A stretch of 64,000 bases of DNA from Galeopsis tetrahit (lineage: Eukaryota > Streptophyta > Magnoliopsida > Lamiales > Lamiaceae). The stretch covers positions 541,001-605,000 of the forward strand of contig OY776124.1 of the NCBI GenBank assembly GCA_963675135.1. The letters run 5' to 3'. A program made the translations under genes and the position numbers. Below the pieces are notes generated by a model. It saw only the letters and a program-made list of their open reading frames with translations, had not been told where the DNA came from and did no database searches. Positions 1 to 12,295 of the stretch are shown here, one piece after another (within the stretch, counting starts at the first letter, position 1; each line of letters begins with the position of its first letter).

Positions 1-32
1 GACCAGAGCATCCACATAGATGGTAAGATGTA

Positions 33-619
33 CTTCCTCCGTTCCATACTTAATAACACAAAATTATTGGGCACGAGTTTTAACAAATGAATTGTTTATT
101 AGTAATTTAATATTATGAAAGATAAAGTGAGAGTAGTAAAAAAAATTTCAACTTTTTTAAATAGTAATAAAATTATTTTTTAGTTTAATAAAGTAGTGGC
201 ATTTGTTTGTTGTGATATTATTTATAGAGTAGTAATTTAGTATTATGAAAAATAAAGTGAGGGTGTTAAGACTTTTCAACTTTATAAATAGTAATAAAGT
301 TTACTTTTTAGTGTAATAAAGTAGTGACATTTGTTGTAATATTATGATGTTTTAAAGGGATAGTTTAAAAGTATTTTTACTATTTTAGGTAATGGGTCAA
401 ATGGTTTGATTTGTTACTTTTTTGTATTTTTTTATTTTTTATTCTTAAATTTCACTCTATATTTAAAGTTTTTCTCTATCTCTCTTTCTAAATCATATCA
501 TATCATATTTAAAGTTTCTCCCTACATCTATTTTTCAATCATATCATTTATACTATATTTATTATTTAATTTTTTTTTCTCTCTATCTCTCTTTCTCAAT
601 CATATACAGACGGATAGAG
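33..619. mobile_element. Stowaway-like MITE, possibly composite
   Basis: The left end reads CTTCCTCCGTTCC after TA, and the right end reads ACGGATAGAG followed by TA, which resembles the CTCCCTCCGTYYC inverted terminus and TA target duplication of Tc1/mariner Stowaway elements. The inside is AT-rich and holds two diverged copies of a block (about 95-200 and 225-330) with AATATTATGAAARATAAAGTGA, so the element may be two nested or duplicated copies. No coding region is credible inside. Confidence 0.5.
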
Positions 620-835
620 TACTTAAGGGGTGTTTGCAAACTTTATAAACAGCTTAAAAACAAACTAAAAACTTATAGACAGACGGATAGAGTACTTAGG
701 GGGTGTTTGTAAATTCTATAAACAATTTAAAAGTACTTCTGAAAAGTAAAAGCTGTGAGAGGACAGCTTTAAAAAAAGTGATTCTAGAAACTGTTTGTAG
801 TGTTTGAAAACACCCCCTTAATACTGCAGGTTTCA
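620..835. repeat. Foldback element with AAGGGGTGTTT termini, plus a 70-bp direct duplication
   Basis: AAGGGGTGTTTGCAAAC near 624 is matched in inverse orientation by the AAAACACCCCCTT segment ending near 831. The block CAGACGGATAGAGTACTTA followed by GGGGTGTTTG occurs twice, near 608 and 678, so the junction between the upstream Stowaway end and this element was duplicated. The terminus resembles plant hAT-type MITEs, but I could not fix an 8-bp target duplication. Confidence 0.4.
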
Positions 836-1282
836 AATTCTATTACTTAAAACTACAAAATGGAGCTTAGAGTTACCAATTTGCCCTTTATTTTAACAGT
901 TGTAGAGTTACAATTCTTAAATGGTTGAATTTAAGAAGAAAAAATAGCATTAGTTATTCCATGTTCAACACTACTCACTACTCACTACATAAAAGCATTT
1001 TAACTTTGAATTGATTTTTAATCTAAACAATACTACTAATATATTATTATGATGTAATAAAAGAGAGCCCCTAGTCCCAAAATCTTTTATACATATCTTA
1101 TAATTTTGAAGACAAAAATAGACATACATGATAATAATTCTCTTATATAAATAGTACTACTGGAAGCATGTTGTTCAACTGTGCAGGCCGTTCACTAAAA
1201 CAGACGTTCGGCCACGTTCAGGGCCGTCTACCTGCGCGTGAATAGAAATGAAATGGTCTCACTCGGAGTGGATGAAGCTGGC
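836..1282. other. Intergenic, 3' flank of the LysRS gene
   Basis: No gene is seen. The last 100-150 bp before the LysRS stop probably hold its 3' UTR on the minus strand. The rest is AT-rich. Confidence 0.4.
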
Positions 1283-4200
1283 TCAGTGTTGAGAAGTAGT
1301 CTTGAGGACCGGGAATGCAATAACATCGCGAATACTGGCTGAGTTCGTCAACAGCATTACAAGCCTGTCGATTCCAATGCCCTGAAAGAAAACCCAAAGG
1401 AAAACAAAACTTACTACTTTTGAGTTCAAAAAAAACTGTATCCATTTGTAGTATGTATATACACATACCATTCCAGAAGCAGGGGGCATCCCGTATTCCA
1501 GAGCTGTTAAAAAATCTTCGTCAAGTTTCACATCATAAGCATCATCATCGTCATCAACTTTCTTGCTTTTATCTGCTGCTGCTGCATTCTTCTTCTTGTT
1601 GTGCTGCCTCACTTGCTCTTCCAACCGTTCTCTCTATACCCACATTAAACCATTAGAACGAATGCGTATAAAACTTAACGACATGCATCTCATTTCAAAG
1701 CTTCGCAAATTTACCTGGTCCAAAGGGTCTGTCAATTCAGAGAAAGCATTTGCCATCTCTCGCCCACATACGAAGAGCTCAAATCTCTCCGTCAAACCTG
1801 CATCTCTGAACATAAATAAATCTTCTAAATTATACAGCAATTAAGCACAACCAATATATATTCATACAATCCAAGTGGCACAACAAATAAGCCTTATCAA
1901 AGCGCTTCAGCACCTTCTGTGTGGTTTAGCGAGCGGGGATACTTCAACAGGATAGTCCAAGACGAAAGTGGGTTGTAACAACTGTGGTTCTACCACTAAT
2001 TCAAATACCTGGGGGGATATTATCAAACGTTAATACATCGTTTACAGAATCTACCACGTAAACTAATTAGTTTGGGTGATCAACCTCGTTAAGCACGTGT
2101 CCGACAGATGGGCACGATTCTATTGAACTTTTGTTTTGATTATCACCGCCATCTTTAAGCGTTTGCCAAGCAACTTCTTTTGCACTAGTAACATCGTTTC
2201 CAAACTTGTTGAAATCGATGCCTGTTGCTTCTTTCACAAGATTGTGCATCGTCTCCCTCCTCCATGGTCTTTCTAAGCATATCTCGACACCCTAAAAATA
2301 GAGATTGAACAAAGACTTGCTTACAACGAAACCCCAAATGAGACTTCTCCAAGAAATCAGGATACGAGGATTAAATTAAAATATTTTTCGTTTTTCAGAT
2401 GGAACGATAATATGAAAACAGAAGCAAAAGAAAGGGATTCGTAAACAGACCTGATAATCAAGGGTAAGTTCCCCATTAACTGCAAGTGCACAGCGGGTTA
2501 TAATATCTTCTGCCATGTTCATCATGCTTTCGTAGTCCGTATACGCTTCATACATCTAATCATCATGTATAAACTATAATCACACATTGATCATCTCAAT
2601 GGAATTGGAAATTTAGTACAAGGGGAACATAGCATAGACTGTCGTTCAAATGACTCGTCATTTCCTCCAGAAAATACTGAAGTAAAAAATTTCAATCTCT
2701 TTACCTCAATGGTGGTGAATTCGGGATTATGACGAGTTGAAAGGCCTTCATTACGGAATATCCTCCCTATCTCATATACTTTTTCAAATCCACCAACCTG
2801 TCAATTTTCAATCAATGTTTACTGCAACGTCACAAAGTGGCAATGACGTATTGAAAAAGGATATAACAACACAAGGAATTCCTCCATTCAGTGGAGAGAG
2901 TATATTTCCAATGATTATATCAGTAAGAAAAGATAGCAAGAGAAGATGGAGAAAGATATCTTGAAAGAGAAGCAGAAAAAGACAACGTGTGCTTCTAATC
3001 TGCTAAGTAATCGACTCGTCTTCATGTGTTCAATTGTTTTTCTTTAATCTTAAGTAACAGGAGTGGAAGCAAGTTTCTAATATAAAAGACAATCTACCAA
3101 ACATACAAGAATAAAGTAATATAAACTCCTCCAAAAAGAATGCAACAAGAACATGATCATCATTGTATGACTAACGAAGCACAACTTAAACATAAAAAAC
3201 AGAAATTAACCAGCATTCTCTTCAAATGGAGCTCAGTTGCAATTCGCAGATAAAGATCTTGCCCAAGTGAGTTATGGTATGTAATGAATGGCCTAGCTTC
3301 AGCTCCACCAGCCGCACCCTAATAGACAAAATATCGACTTTTTAGAAAGTAAATCTCATACATGTATACCTATTTTTTAATTTTTCTCTAAGCTCTCTAG
3401 AAACGGAAAGCTATAAATTATAAATCAGGGAGAGAGAGAGTGGAGAAAGAAATAGGCACTGAATATCCAAATCCAGTGTTTCTGTGCGTGTGTCTACAAT
3501 CTACATATATAAACCACACACGCTATACAGTGGCTCAACGTTACTGGCATAAACTCTTAAATACCTGAAGAACTGGAGTTTCAACTTCCACGAAACCAAC
3601 AGACTCTACTGTCTTCCGTATTTCTGATATAATCTACTGAAAACTGGCAAAAGTTAGCACTTAATCCAGTCCAATTAATACAACATGCAAGAAAAGAAAA
3701 TAGAGAGCATAAAGAAAAAAAAATTAACCTTGGCTCTTTTCCTAAATATGTCAGCTACCTCGGGATTTGCAATCATATCCACATACCTACATCAAAGATA
3801 GTGGGGGAGATTCTTAAGCAAATGAGCAACAGAAGATATATGACCACTAGGGCTAGACATAAGCAGCTCAGAGTAACTCAACCCTTGGAGTACAATATTC
3901 AGAAGTAATGTGTATACTATAAGAGGTTGGTCTTTTTGGTTGATTCTATAATCATTTCTTTCCACACCACACAATACAACTTTGTTCGATTATATAGGCA
4001 AGAAATACAGTGGAAAACATTTAGTACAATTGTGTGGAAAGAAATTATTATAATAACACAAACGTAACTAGCATGACGAGAGTCTCACCAAAGATCGTGG
4101 ATATTATTAGCAAACACACAATCTACAAGTATTTGCATGTATATAATCACAAGGGGCCAGCACTAGAGCGTCATACCTTTGGCGATAGCGTTTGTCTATG

Positions 4201-6353
4201 TCTGTCAGGCCATGATATTTATCAGGCAGAGGAAGCAAGGATTTTGTAAGGATTGAGAATGAAGATACAAAAACAGACAATTCCCCTGCCAAAAAAAAAG
4301 GAAAGAAAATGATATATAATAGGATGTGATCACTTCAATAGAGCAAGAGAATCAAAGAAAGAAGCAAAAACAATGGCTTAAAAGTGAAAATCATTTGCTA
4401 AAAAACTCGTATCATATTACTATACAAAGCTAAACATAGAGAACAAGATAGGAAGAAACAAAATGTTACCATTCCATGGCATAGTTAAATCATTTTTCTG
4501 ATTCCACATTTCTCTTTTCCTAAGTTGTGCCTAACCAGATGACTTCCCATTGTTAAATTAAGCTAAACCTGGTAATTCCAATATAACAAAAATAACGTTT
4601 CAGTAGTCTGGCATCATTAGATTTTACTCTTCTGCAATAGCATGAAGTCTAATATTTATAAATTAAGCTAAACCTGTTAAGTCCAATGCAAATTTTATGA
4701 ACAGAATTGTGTTGAACAAGAAACTAAAAATAGTAAAGTCTTTTGCTCTCTTCTCCTTTTTCTGAATGCCACAAGTGACAGTGATCTGAAGATGCCCGAA
4801 TTAAACAGATGTAGTGGGACACATTTAATTGATTTGCAAAAACAAGACAAGATAGAAAAGAGGGTCTAAGAAGAGCACACCTTTGTCCGTGCGCTTAATT
4901 GAGCCTCTTGCCCCCAAAATATCACCTATATCAACTAGTGTCTTCAAGTTTTCGAATTGTTCACTTAGCAGCCTTTCCTTCTCACAGTAAAGCTAAAAGC
5001 CAAAAGAAATATATTTACTAAAACTGCAATCCAAAAATTTCACAAACAAACCACAGACTTTATGTGAAGCAACTTACAGAAGATGAAACCTGACATAAGC
5101 TAACAATTGCAGTAAATAGTTCCAGAGCATTACTAAATTTTCAAACTTAAAACTCCAGTGAAAAATTCTGATAATTAAGGTTTCAGACTTTCAGTAAGCT
5201 TGTCTAGCCAACAATTCTTAACAATACGACCAAACAACTATGGTTTGGCCAGACTGCCAGAGTATGACAATGTAGGAAGAACCCATACACAAATCACAGA
5301 GGATTTAATTTAAACTTGTATTTTTATCATCAACATGCAGAACTATTCTTTTGCAGTTATTAACACAACCAGTACTACGTTTATTTCTTATGCATATCTT
5401 CTTTAAATTTGCAATAGATCTTCCTCTATAGATTCATAAAAATATCATGAATTCAACCCATAAATCCTGATACAATTTCACCTCAAGCTTCATATATAGT
5501 TTAATTTCCTTTTAACACTGCCGATAGAAGTTTGGATTTTATGACATCAAATATACCTATAAACACATGGACAAGGCAGAGCAACGAGGGAATGCAAACC
5601 TGGATTGTGCCCGAGTCATCCCTCAAAGTTAAAAATGCAAGCTTTCCGAAAGCCCTACGAGCCACTACTCTTCCAGCAATAGATACATTATCACTTTCAC
5701 CAGTTGACTCTTCACCATTTCCCAGATTTGCGTAAATTTCTTGAAGCTGATTTGCCGTATGAGTACGCTCCCATTGATAAGCATAAGCATCCAAGCCCTT
5801 GCTCCTCAGCTCTTGCACCTATAGCCACCAAAGTTACACAGTGATCAAAATGAACAGAGTAAATTTGGCAGCTTTGGAGCATATACTATCATAATATAAA
5901 TGGATGAACAGTACTAATCTCAATTAGGGCTAGGGTGCCCCTTCATTAAGTTCTTGAACAACACATTTTTTACTAGTTCAATGTACAAAATCAACAATAA
6001 AAGACCCATAATTCCAAAAAGAAAATAGGGTTCGTTTCTCCCAGTTACAAGTACATAAACACAAAATTTCCAAATTTCAACCTCATTGAATTAACTACAT
6101 TACTGCACATTAATTATACCTTTTTAATCCGTATGGCCCGAACGGCTTCTCTATCGGACGTGGATGTTGGAGACGAGGAGGGCCTGCGGTTGCGACCACC
6201 GGAAACAACGGCGGGGGCGGCGGAAGAAGAAGAGCAGCAGACGACGGAAGAGGGTCGGCGCTTTCCAGGTGTAAGGAGGGTTTTATTGAATTTTGAAATA
6301 GCGGCAGGATAGAGTAGCTGCTTCAGTGTCATAGGGTGGATGGCCACCTCCAT
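1283..6353 (-). CDS. Lysine--tRNA ligase, chloroplast/mitochondrial type, 14 exons
   Basis: Charges tRNA-Lys with lysine for organellar translation. Exons on the minus strand: 6353-6120, 5818-5600, 4992-4881, 4285-4177, 3786-3729, 3633-3565, 3318-3211, 2797-2705, 2555-2451, 2291-2085, 2008-1914, 1805-1715, 1633-1469, 1381-1283. All borders are GT/AG, phases agree, and the CDS is 1764 nt (587 residues), close to the roughly 600 of Arabidopsis At3g13490. Residues 1-75 are rich in Ser, Arg and Ala, as in a dual transit peptide. Exon 2 carries the OB-fold anticodon-binding domain (VSIAGRVVARRAFGKLAFL). Class II motif 2 is at about 304-334 (YEIGRIFRNEG), the LDYPVEVSPLAKPHR stretch lies in exon 11, and motif 3 is at 556-562 (GIGIDRL). 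A Lys/Ala/Asp-rich insert (DKSKKVDDDDD) sits in exon 13. The bacterial-like class II form and the leader argue against the cytosolic enzyme. The gene looks intact. Confidence 0.95.
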
Positions 6354-7457
6354 TTTCGACTCTTCTGCTCTGCTTCCTCCCTCTTTTCGGTTTTGTTATC
6401 TAAAACTCCTCCTCTATCTGTTATCTAAAATAAAATACTATTGACTTCTATAATTCTATTATGATAAGTGCACTGAGAAAAAATAATCCTAATGCAAATA
6501 AAATCTAACATAAATAATTTTATGTAATTAAATTTTAAATGATTTGAATAATATTATATATAGAGAAGGTATTACTTTACAAGTTTACATTTGTTCATAG
6601 ATGCAAAAAAAAAAAAAAAAAAAAAAAGCTAAATACACTAAGACACCCTCTAAATTTCAAATTAATTAAAGAGGAGGAGGATATGAAATCTCTAAAGTTA
6701 CGCATGTGATTTTCTATGACTTGAACTTGCCATTTTCTCAAAATAGATTTTTTCATGTCTCCTCTGATGTGTCAGAGAAGAGGTGATTGATTTGTGAATT
6801 TGTACAATATCATATTTTATGATTAGTTAGAAGAGACCACACAAACACAAAGTGTCAGAAATATCATATACGGAACTTGCAAACTGCATGAGTAAACCCT
6901 ATGGGAGAAAGAAAAGTCATTCACTCATTCATACCTCAAAAAACAAAGGTATAAAAACCCTCCCTCGTTCATTCTAATAAGGTAATATACATTCTTTCTC
7001 GATACATCTATTTTTTGTTTCCCACTTTTGATACTGATCTCTCTCCTAATTAATCAATTGGCTTCTGACCTGATTATTTGTGCAGATCATCCAATCTAAA
7101 TATTATCGCGTCCAATGTTTGTCTCTCAACCGTAAACTGAATTTGGTCACATCCGAATATATATTTAGTTGTGTAATTGAATCTAAATTATGATCAAATA
7201 GTCAATCGTTGAAAAGTCAAAGTGTCTATACTTGTTATACTTAATTGAACAATCAACCAATGAACGAAAAAGTCAACAAAATTTTTTTACGTATCCACGA
7301 AAAAATATGATAAATGATGTCAGCGAACACAAGATGTACCTCCCCTAGTCCACATTACGAACATTTCACTCTAATCATTTGCAACTCTATTTAAAAAAAA
7401 AAAAAAAAAATTTAGAAAAGTCCAACAAGTATATATTGAATTAAAGTTGGGAGGGTT
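6354..7457. other. Divergent intergenic region
   Basis: Lies between the LysRS start (minus) and the small gene at 7583 (plus), so it should hold both promoters. It contains A-tracts near 6605-6627 and 7391-7409 and AT-rich sequence. I see no gene or clear transposon. Confidence 0.4.
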
Positions 7458-7465
7458 TATAAAAG
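7458..7465 (+). promoter_or_regulatory. TATA box of the small gene at 7583
   Basis: TATAAAAG lies about 120 bp upstream of the ATG at 7583 and is followed by a pyrimidine-rich leader (CTTCTCCCCCACG, then a CT run). The spacing fits a transcription start near 7490 and a short 5' UTR. Inferred from sequence only. Confidence 0.5.
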
Positions 7466-7582
7466 AAAGCAACTACTTCTCCCCCACGTCTCTCTCTCTC
7501 ATTATCGATATGATATGATTACATTACGTGCTTCCCTCTTCAATCTTCCACCAATGATTTTGTTTTAAACAAATAAACAAAG

Positions 7583-7828
7583 ATGCCCCCCTTCAACGGT
7601 GTTTTATTGGCGTCAACGGCCAACAAATCGGCGGAGCTATGGCAGCAGGCCGCCTGTTTGCCGGAGCGGATTAGCAGCGGCGACATGTTGGATTTGGTTC
7701 TCTGTTTCCCTCTCCACCTGCTCGGCCGGTGGGCCCTCTTCCTCTGCTACTCCCCCTACCCTCACCACCACCGCTATTCCGACGACGGCGCCGCCTCCGA
7801 TTATAGCTATGATTCTGATTCTGATTAG
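7583..7828 (+). CDS. Small intronless protein of unknown function (81 aa)
   Basis: The open frame codes for 81 residues beginning MPPFNGVLLASTANKSAEL. It is GC-rich compared with the surrounding DNA and has a TATA box upstream, which supports a real gene. There is an N-terminal region with conserved-looking Trp/Cys residues (ELWQQAACLPERISSGDML), then a hydrophobic stretch (LVLCFPLHLLGRWALFLCY), and a low-complexity tail rich in His, Tyr, Asp and Ser (SDYSYDSDSD). The hydrophobic stretch could be a membrane segment but is interrupted by charged or polar residues. In Arabidopsis, as I recall, a small hypothetical gene (At3g13500) sits between the LysRS and DUF239 genes, and this gene occupies the same place. 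I do not know its function. A poly-T tract follows the stop immediately. Confidence 0.65.
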   Translation: MPPFNGVLLASTANKSAELWQQAACLPERISSGDMLDLVLCFPLHLLGRWALFLCYSPYPHHHRYSDDGAASDYSYDSDSD

Positions 7829-8480
7829 ACTCTTTTTTTTTTTTTTTTTTTTATTTGGATTATAGTCTTAGCTTGAAATCTTGAATCGTTGAGAAAATTA
7901 TTCAACCAATCTCAAATTCATATCTGAAATGCTATTGAGTTTCAAAATTCGTATCTAAACTTATTCGAGTTTTTACATTTCTTTCTACTTTTCAAGTTCG
8001 AATCAAAATGAACTACTAATTTTGTCAAATGATATCTCGTATCGTATGAGAAATGAAAGGGTACGACTATTTTCACCTCCGTCTTTGTTAACCGCACCCC
8101 CTTCAATTTATTTATTTATTTAATAATGATGTAAAAAATTTAAAATACTCTTTTAAATAAAATCCCACTACTACTCTTTCAAAACGAGCTTAAATCACAG
8201 AGGACATTTGAGAAATCAAATCATTGGGTTGATAAGCCCAAATCCCTTATGATGGATGGGCCAATCATCATCAATTCGGGCCTAACCCAATCACATGGAC
8301 ATGAAATGGGCCCATTAAATAATATTTATGTCCAATATTTGCAGCATTTCAGTTGCTCTAAAATAATAGTACTCATGATTCAGGTAGGTAGGGGTTGGAT
8401 TATAAGTTTACAAACCATTTGATATATATATATATATATATATGTGATTGAAATCCGTTTTATGTATGAGATTAAATTAA
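7829..8480. other. Intergenic, AT-rich
   Basis: Holds the 3' UTR of the small gene, and an AT dinucleotide run at about 8426-8443 just before the MITE at 8481. Nothing else is recognised. Confidence 0.4.
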
Positions 8481-8710
8481 GGTAAAGTCTAGTATGCACT
8501 CGAGTGCATGTTGTGCACCCTAGTTCATGTTACTGACTTACACTTTTTAGTAAATGGTGTTGCACTTTTCAATTATTACTAAAAATATTATTATAGTTTA
8601 ATAATTGAAAAATGCAACACTATTTACCAAAAAGTGTAAGTCAGTAAACTGAAAAATGCAACATGGACTAGGGTGCACAACATGCACTCAAGTCCATAGC
8701 AGACCAACCC
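8481..8710. mobile_element. Near-palindromic Mutator-type MITE, copy 1
   Basis: This 230-bp element is two inverted arms of about 110 bp. Each arm holds CACTCGAGTGCATGTTGTGCACC (with small changes), then CATGTT, TGACTTACACTTTTTGG-like sequence and TTGCACTTTTCAATT. It is flanked by a perfect 9-bp direct repeat, TTAAATTAA, at 8472-8480 and 8711-8719. Long inverted arms with a 9-bp duplication are typical of Mutator-superfamily MITEs. Related copies lie at 42474-42700 and 59263-59630. It has no coding capacity. Confidence 0.85.
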
Positions 8711-8719
8711 TTAAATTAA

Positions 8720-11324
8720 ATGTTAAATTTCTTATAAAACACGTTTCTCAAATAATGTATGCGGTAATTTGACTATATAAAAATAAATATTGAGTTTCAT
8801 ATCAAAATTATATACATCATTTACATCTATATTTTATGCATTTATACTTTTGTAATTAGTCATTTCTTTTCTAAAGAAGAAAAATAATAATACTTTATTA
8901 AGACCTCTTCAAAAATAACTTTCCTGATTAATTGAGATGATGTTTTGTATGTCCCCGGCAAAATTTTATGTTAATCTAATTTCATGTGATTTTTTTTATA
9001 AAGTATATATAATTATTTAATATATGAAATGCCACTATTTAATGAAGTTTAATAATTTTAAAATAAACATTTGACAATAATAAAAATTAAAAAATATCGA
9101 ATTCGCATTAGACCTGACCCACTTATTAACATACTTTTGATCGGACCACAATCATAGGGAAAAGGTAGAAATTAAAGGGGAAAATTTTCATGTTGTACGG
9201 CACTAATCATGGACAAGAAAAATCAAGAAAAACGGTTGCAAAGTATTACTTATGACTTATGAGATCTTTTGGAGAAAGTTTAAAAAAAAATTGTGTATGT
9301 TTGGTTCAAAACGGATCATATCATACCAATACCATCAAAAAAGTTAGTTTAGTGGCATAGATTTGAGATTTAAGAGTGTGATTCTCTCTAAGTCTCTGAA
9401 ACTCTTAAAGTGCAAACAATTTTTAAGAGGTCGGTTTATAAAGAGCTTTAATTAAACTGCCCCTCGTCGGTGGGTGGTGAGATTGATCCCCTGAATTAGT
9501 CGCTCTTTAAATCGGATTCCGAAACTTAAAAAAAATACCATACCAATGTTGATGGCTGATAGAACCGAAGCCATGATTTAAAACTGGACAATGTGGAGTA
9601 GTCTTTAGTATCAAACGATCAAAAGACAGTGAACAACTAACCCTCGATGAAATGACGAAATCTATGTAGACTAGACGTGATAAACCTAGATAGAGTGGTC
9701 GTTTGACCTTTGAAGGAAGACAAAAAAACAAGTTCGCGACTCATCCAAAGTTTAAAAACGGACAATATTATACTAATATCGATACTAGTTCCTCTAGGCT
9801 CTAGGCACCTAACAGAAACAAACCATCCTACAAAGTTAATTATTACATCAAGCTTAGGACATAATATTAATGCTTAAATTAATAATTTCCAGTCACCATT
9901 ATTATTATTATTGCTTCTATATCTTGGGTTTTGGCTATTGAACTTGTCGATACTACTACATGCATATAATTTGTAAAAGAAACATTAACAAGTTTCTAGG
10001 TAAAATGTCTTATACTTCACTGACAATTTCTTACAAACACCCATGTCTTGTGCCCATAAACAGACAACAATTTGCTTACCACAAGATTGTTTTATTACAT
10101 AGTTTCAATATTTATAATTAGAGCAAAGATACTCTCTCCGAAAAAGTGTGTTCAATACTATTTTTTTTTTTTACCAAAAAATATGTTCATTCTATTAAAG
10201 TAGTTAACTTTCAATTATTTTTTACTTTATTAACAAAATTGTTAATTTACTAATAGTGTCAATTACTCGTTACAGTTCGATTTCCCTATTCTACTTTTCG
10301 TGTTTCACTATTGTTCCATCCTGCTGAATTTTTAACATGTGTCGCCCTCAATGTCGTATGACGTTGGTTATTTTTTAATATGACACATGTCAATCATCCA
10401 TATAGTGAAATAAGAGGTGAAACACCAAATTTGAAACATGTGATCTCATTCGTACTTCTTACGTACCCCACATATCTACTTTATAATTAAAATATGTTTA
10501 AAAAAAAATGAACACTTTTGATTGACGAAAAAAGTAGCTATTATATAGATTATAATTAAATTTCAACATTTTTTTAATTATTTAAACAATAATCTTATAT
10601 TTAGGTCATGATGAATAAATAAATAAAATAAAACATGGAACTAGAATCGTGTGTATAGGAAAATATAGGTAATTAAATAATGTAGCATGAGTATCAAGAA
10701 CATACACGTAGGTAAAAAAGAGCATGCACTAGTTATTTTTAAAGTCACGTAGGGGGAAAATGTCCACTTAGGTATAATGTAGAAAATTATATCCACACTT
10801 TAAAAAAAGTTAACTTCACTATCTACATATGAAACATACATACATACCCTAAAAATGAACAGTGAATCCCACACAATTAAATGAAACATGGGTTATATAG
10901 GTAAAAATATAGTAGTAATATTAATTTTATTCTCTATCAATATTTAAAAAACTAACCAATAAATGAGTAACGTTAGAAGAATATGCCGATGGTCGAGATG
11001 AAGTGCATACAAGAATAGTCTCAAGTCTTTTGGGGGCATGAGTCGTATGAGAATTGTGAAATTGAAGAAACTAAATAATGTTGGAAAGAAGAATTTTTTA
11101 CCCAAATAAATTAATGGAAAATATCAAGATAAATATATGTTCTTGACTAGGAGAAAAAAATCTGATTACACCAAACTCTTCAGTATCGGCATGGTGCAGT
11201 GATCCATCGTTATGCATATAGTAGTAAAGTCTAGCTAAACTCCCGATTCTCTTTTCATTAACTATTCACTCATATGTCTCGTATAATTTGTATGGATTGA
11301 ATACTTCATATACTCAATTATAAT
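8720..11324. other. AT-rich intergenic stretch
   Basis: No gene, RNA or element with identifiable ends was found. The open frames here are short and low in complexity. Some segments look like old transposon debris but cannot be assigned. Confidence 0.4.
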
Positions 11325-11567
11325 TAGAGCTGTAATTCGAGCCGAGCGGAGTACTTGAGGTTTGAGCCGAGCTCGGCTCGATAACATTGACGATCTAAGA
11401 AACGAGTTTGGCTCGACTCATTAACGAGCCTAATGAAACTAAAAGAAGAAAATTAGATATCGAGCCTAATGAGTTGAGCTCGAGCCGACTCTTTAATAAA
11501 TTGAGTATCTAACGTGCTCGAACTTAACTCATTAAACAAACGAGTCGAGCTCACGAACAGTTCGGTT
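11325..11567. repeat. hAT-like MITE remnant rich in GAGCTCGGCTCG
   Basis: Begins TAGAGCTGTAATTCGAGCC and has inverted GAGCCGAGCTCGGCTCG motifs, with the opposite arm ending in GAGCTCACGAACAGTTCGG. This terminus (TAGAGCTGT plus CGAGCC repeats) is seen in many plant hAT MITEs. No clear 8-bp duplication could be fixed. Similar wording occurs at about 44597-44795. Confidence 0.45.
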
Positions 11568-11922
11568 CCTTCAATTGTTTTTTTTTTTTTTTTTTTTTGA
11601 GATTTCAATTGTTGTTCACTATTAAAAAAAATAAAGTGATAAGAAATTCAATGGGTTTTGGAATGGGTGATAATTGATTTTGACCATGTATATAATTTAG
11701 CATAGGATTCCCTGCAGTATGGCAGTATGCAGTGAGGTGGGGTCCAGTACACACGTGGCAGTAACAGAATCGTCGGACTCGGGTACGGGCTCACGGGCGC
11801 CGGGCTCATAACCTCCTCTGCAGGTGTACCCATTTTTACCCCTCCATCATCTTAAACCCAATTTGCCCTTCATCATTATATACCATCATTTTTAAAATAA
11901 AAAATCACACTCTCAACATAAA

Positions 11923-11923
11923 G

Positions 11924-11952
<29 letters not shown>
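11923..11952. repeat. (AT)n microsatellite
   Basis: An alternating AT run of about 30 bp, followed by A- and T-rich sequence. Confidence 0.9.
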
Positions 11953-11955
<3 letters not shown>

Positions 11956-12295
11956 TAAAAATAAAAAAAATACCCACCACACTAATTTTATATTATCTTT
12001 ACTTTTTTTTTTTCATTTTATCTCAAACAAATGCTCTCTCCGTTTTGGGACTTATACGATTGATTGACACATTTTTTAAGAAAATGTGATTTAGTGGTTG
12101 ATGATGTAAGATAAGAAGGGATAATTTTAGATGATTTAGTGAGATTTAAAATTAAATATAGGTAAAAAATGAGTGACAAATTTTGAGTGATATTTTGATA
12201 TTTCCATATTGAAAGTGTGCAAGTATTCTTGAAACGTACCAATAAAAAAATATGTGTAAATAATCACGAAACGAATATAGTAGTAAGTATTTATT

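Noticed and set aside
406..648. An 80-codon plus-strand open frame rich in Phe, Leu, Ser and Tyr
   Set aside because: Low-complexity translation of T-rich MITE sequence. No start context, domain or codon signal.
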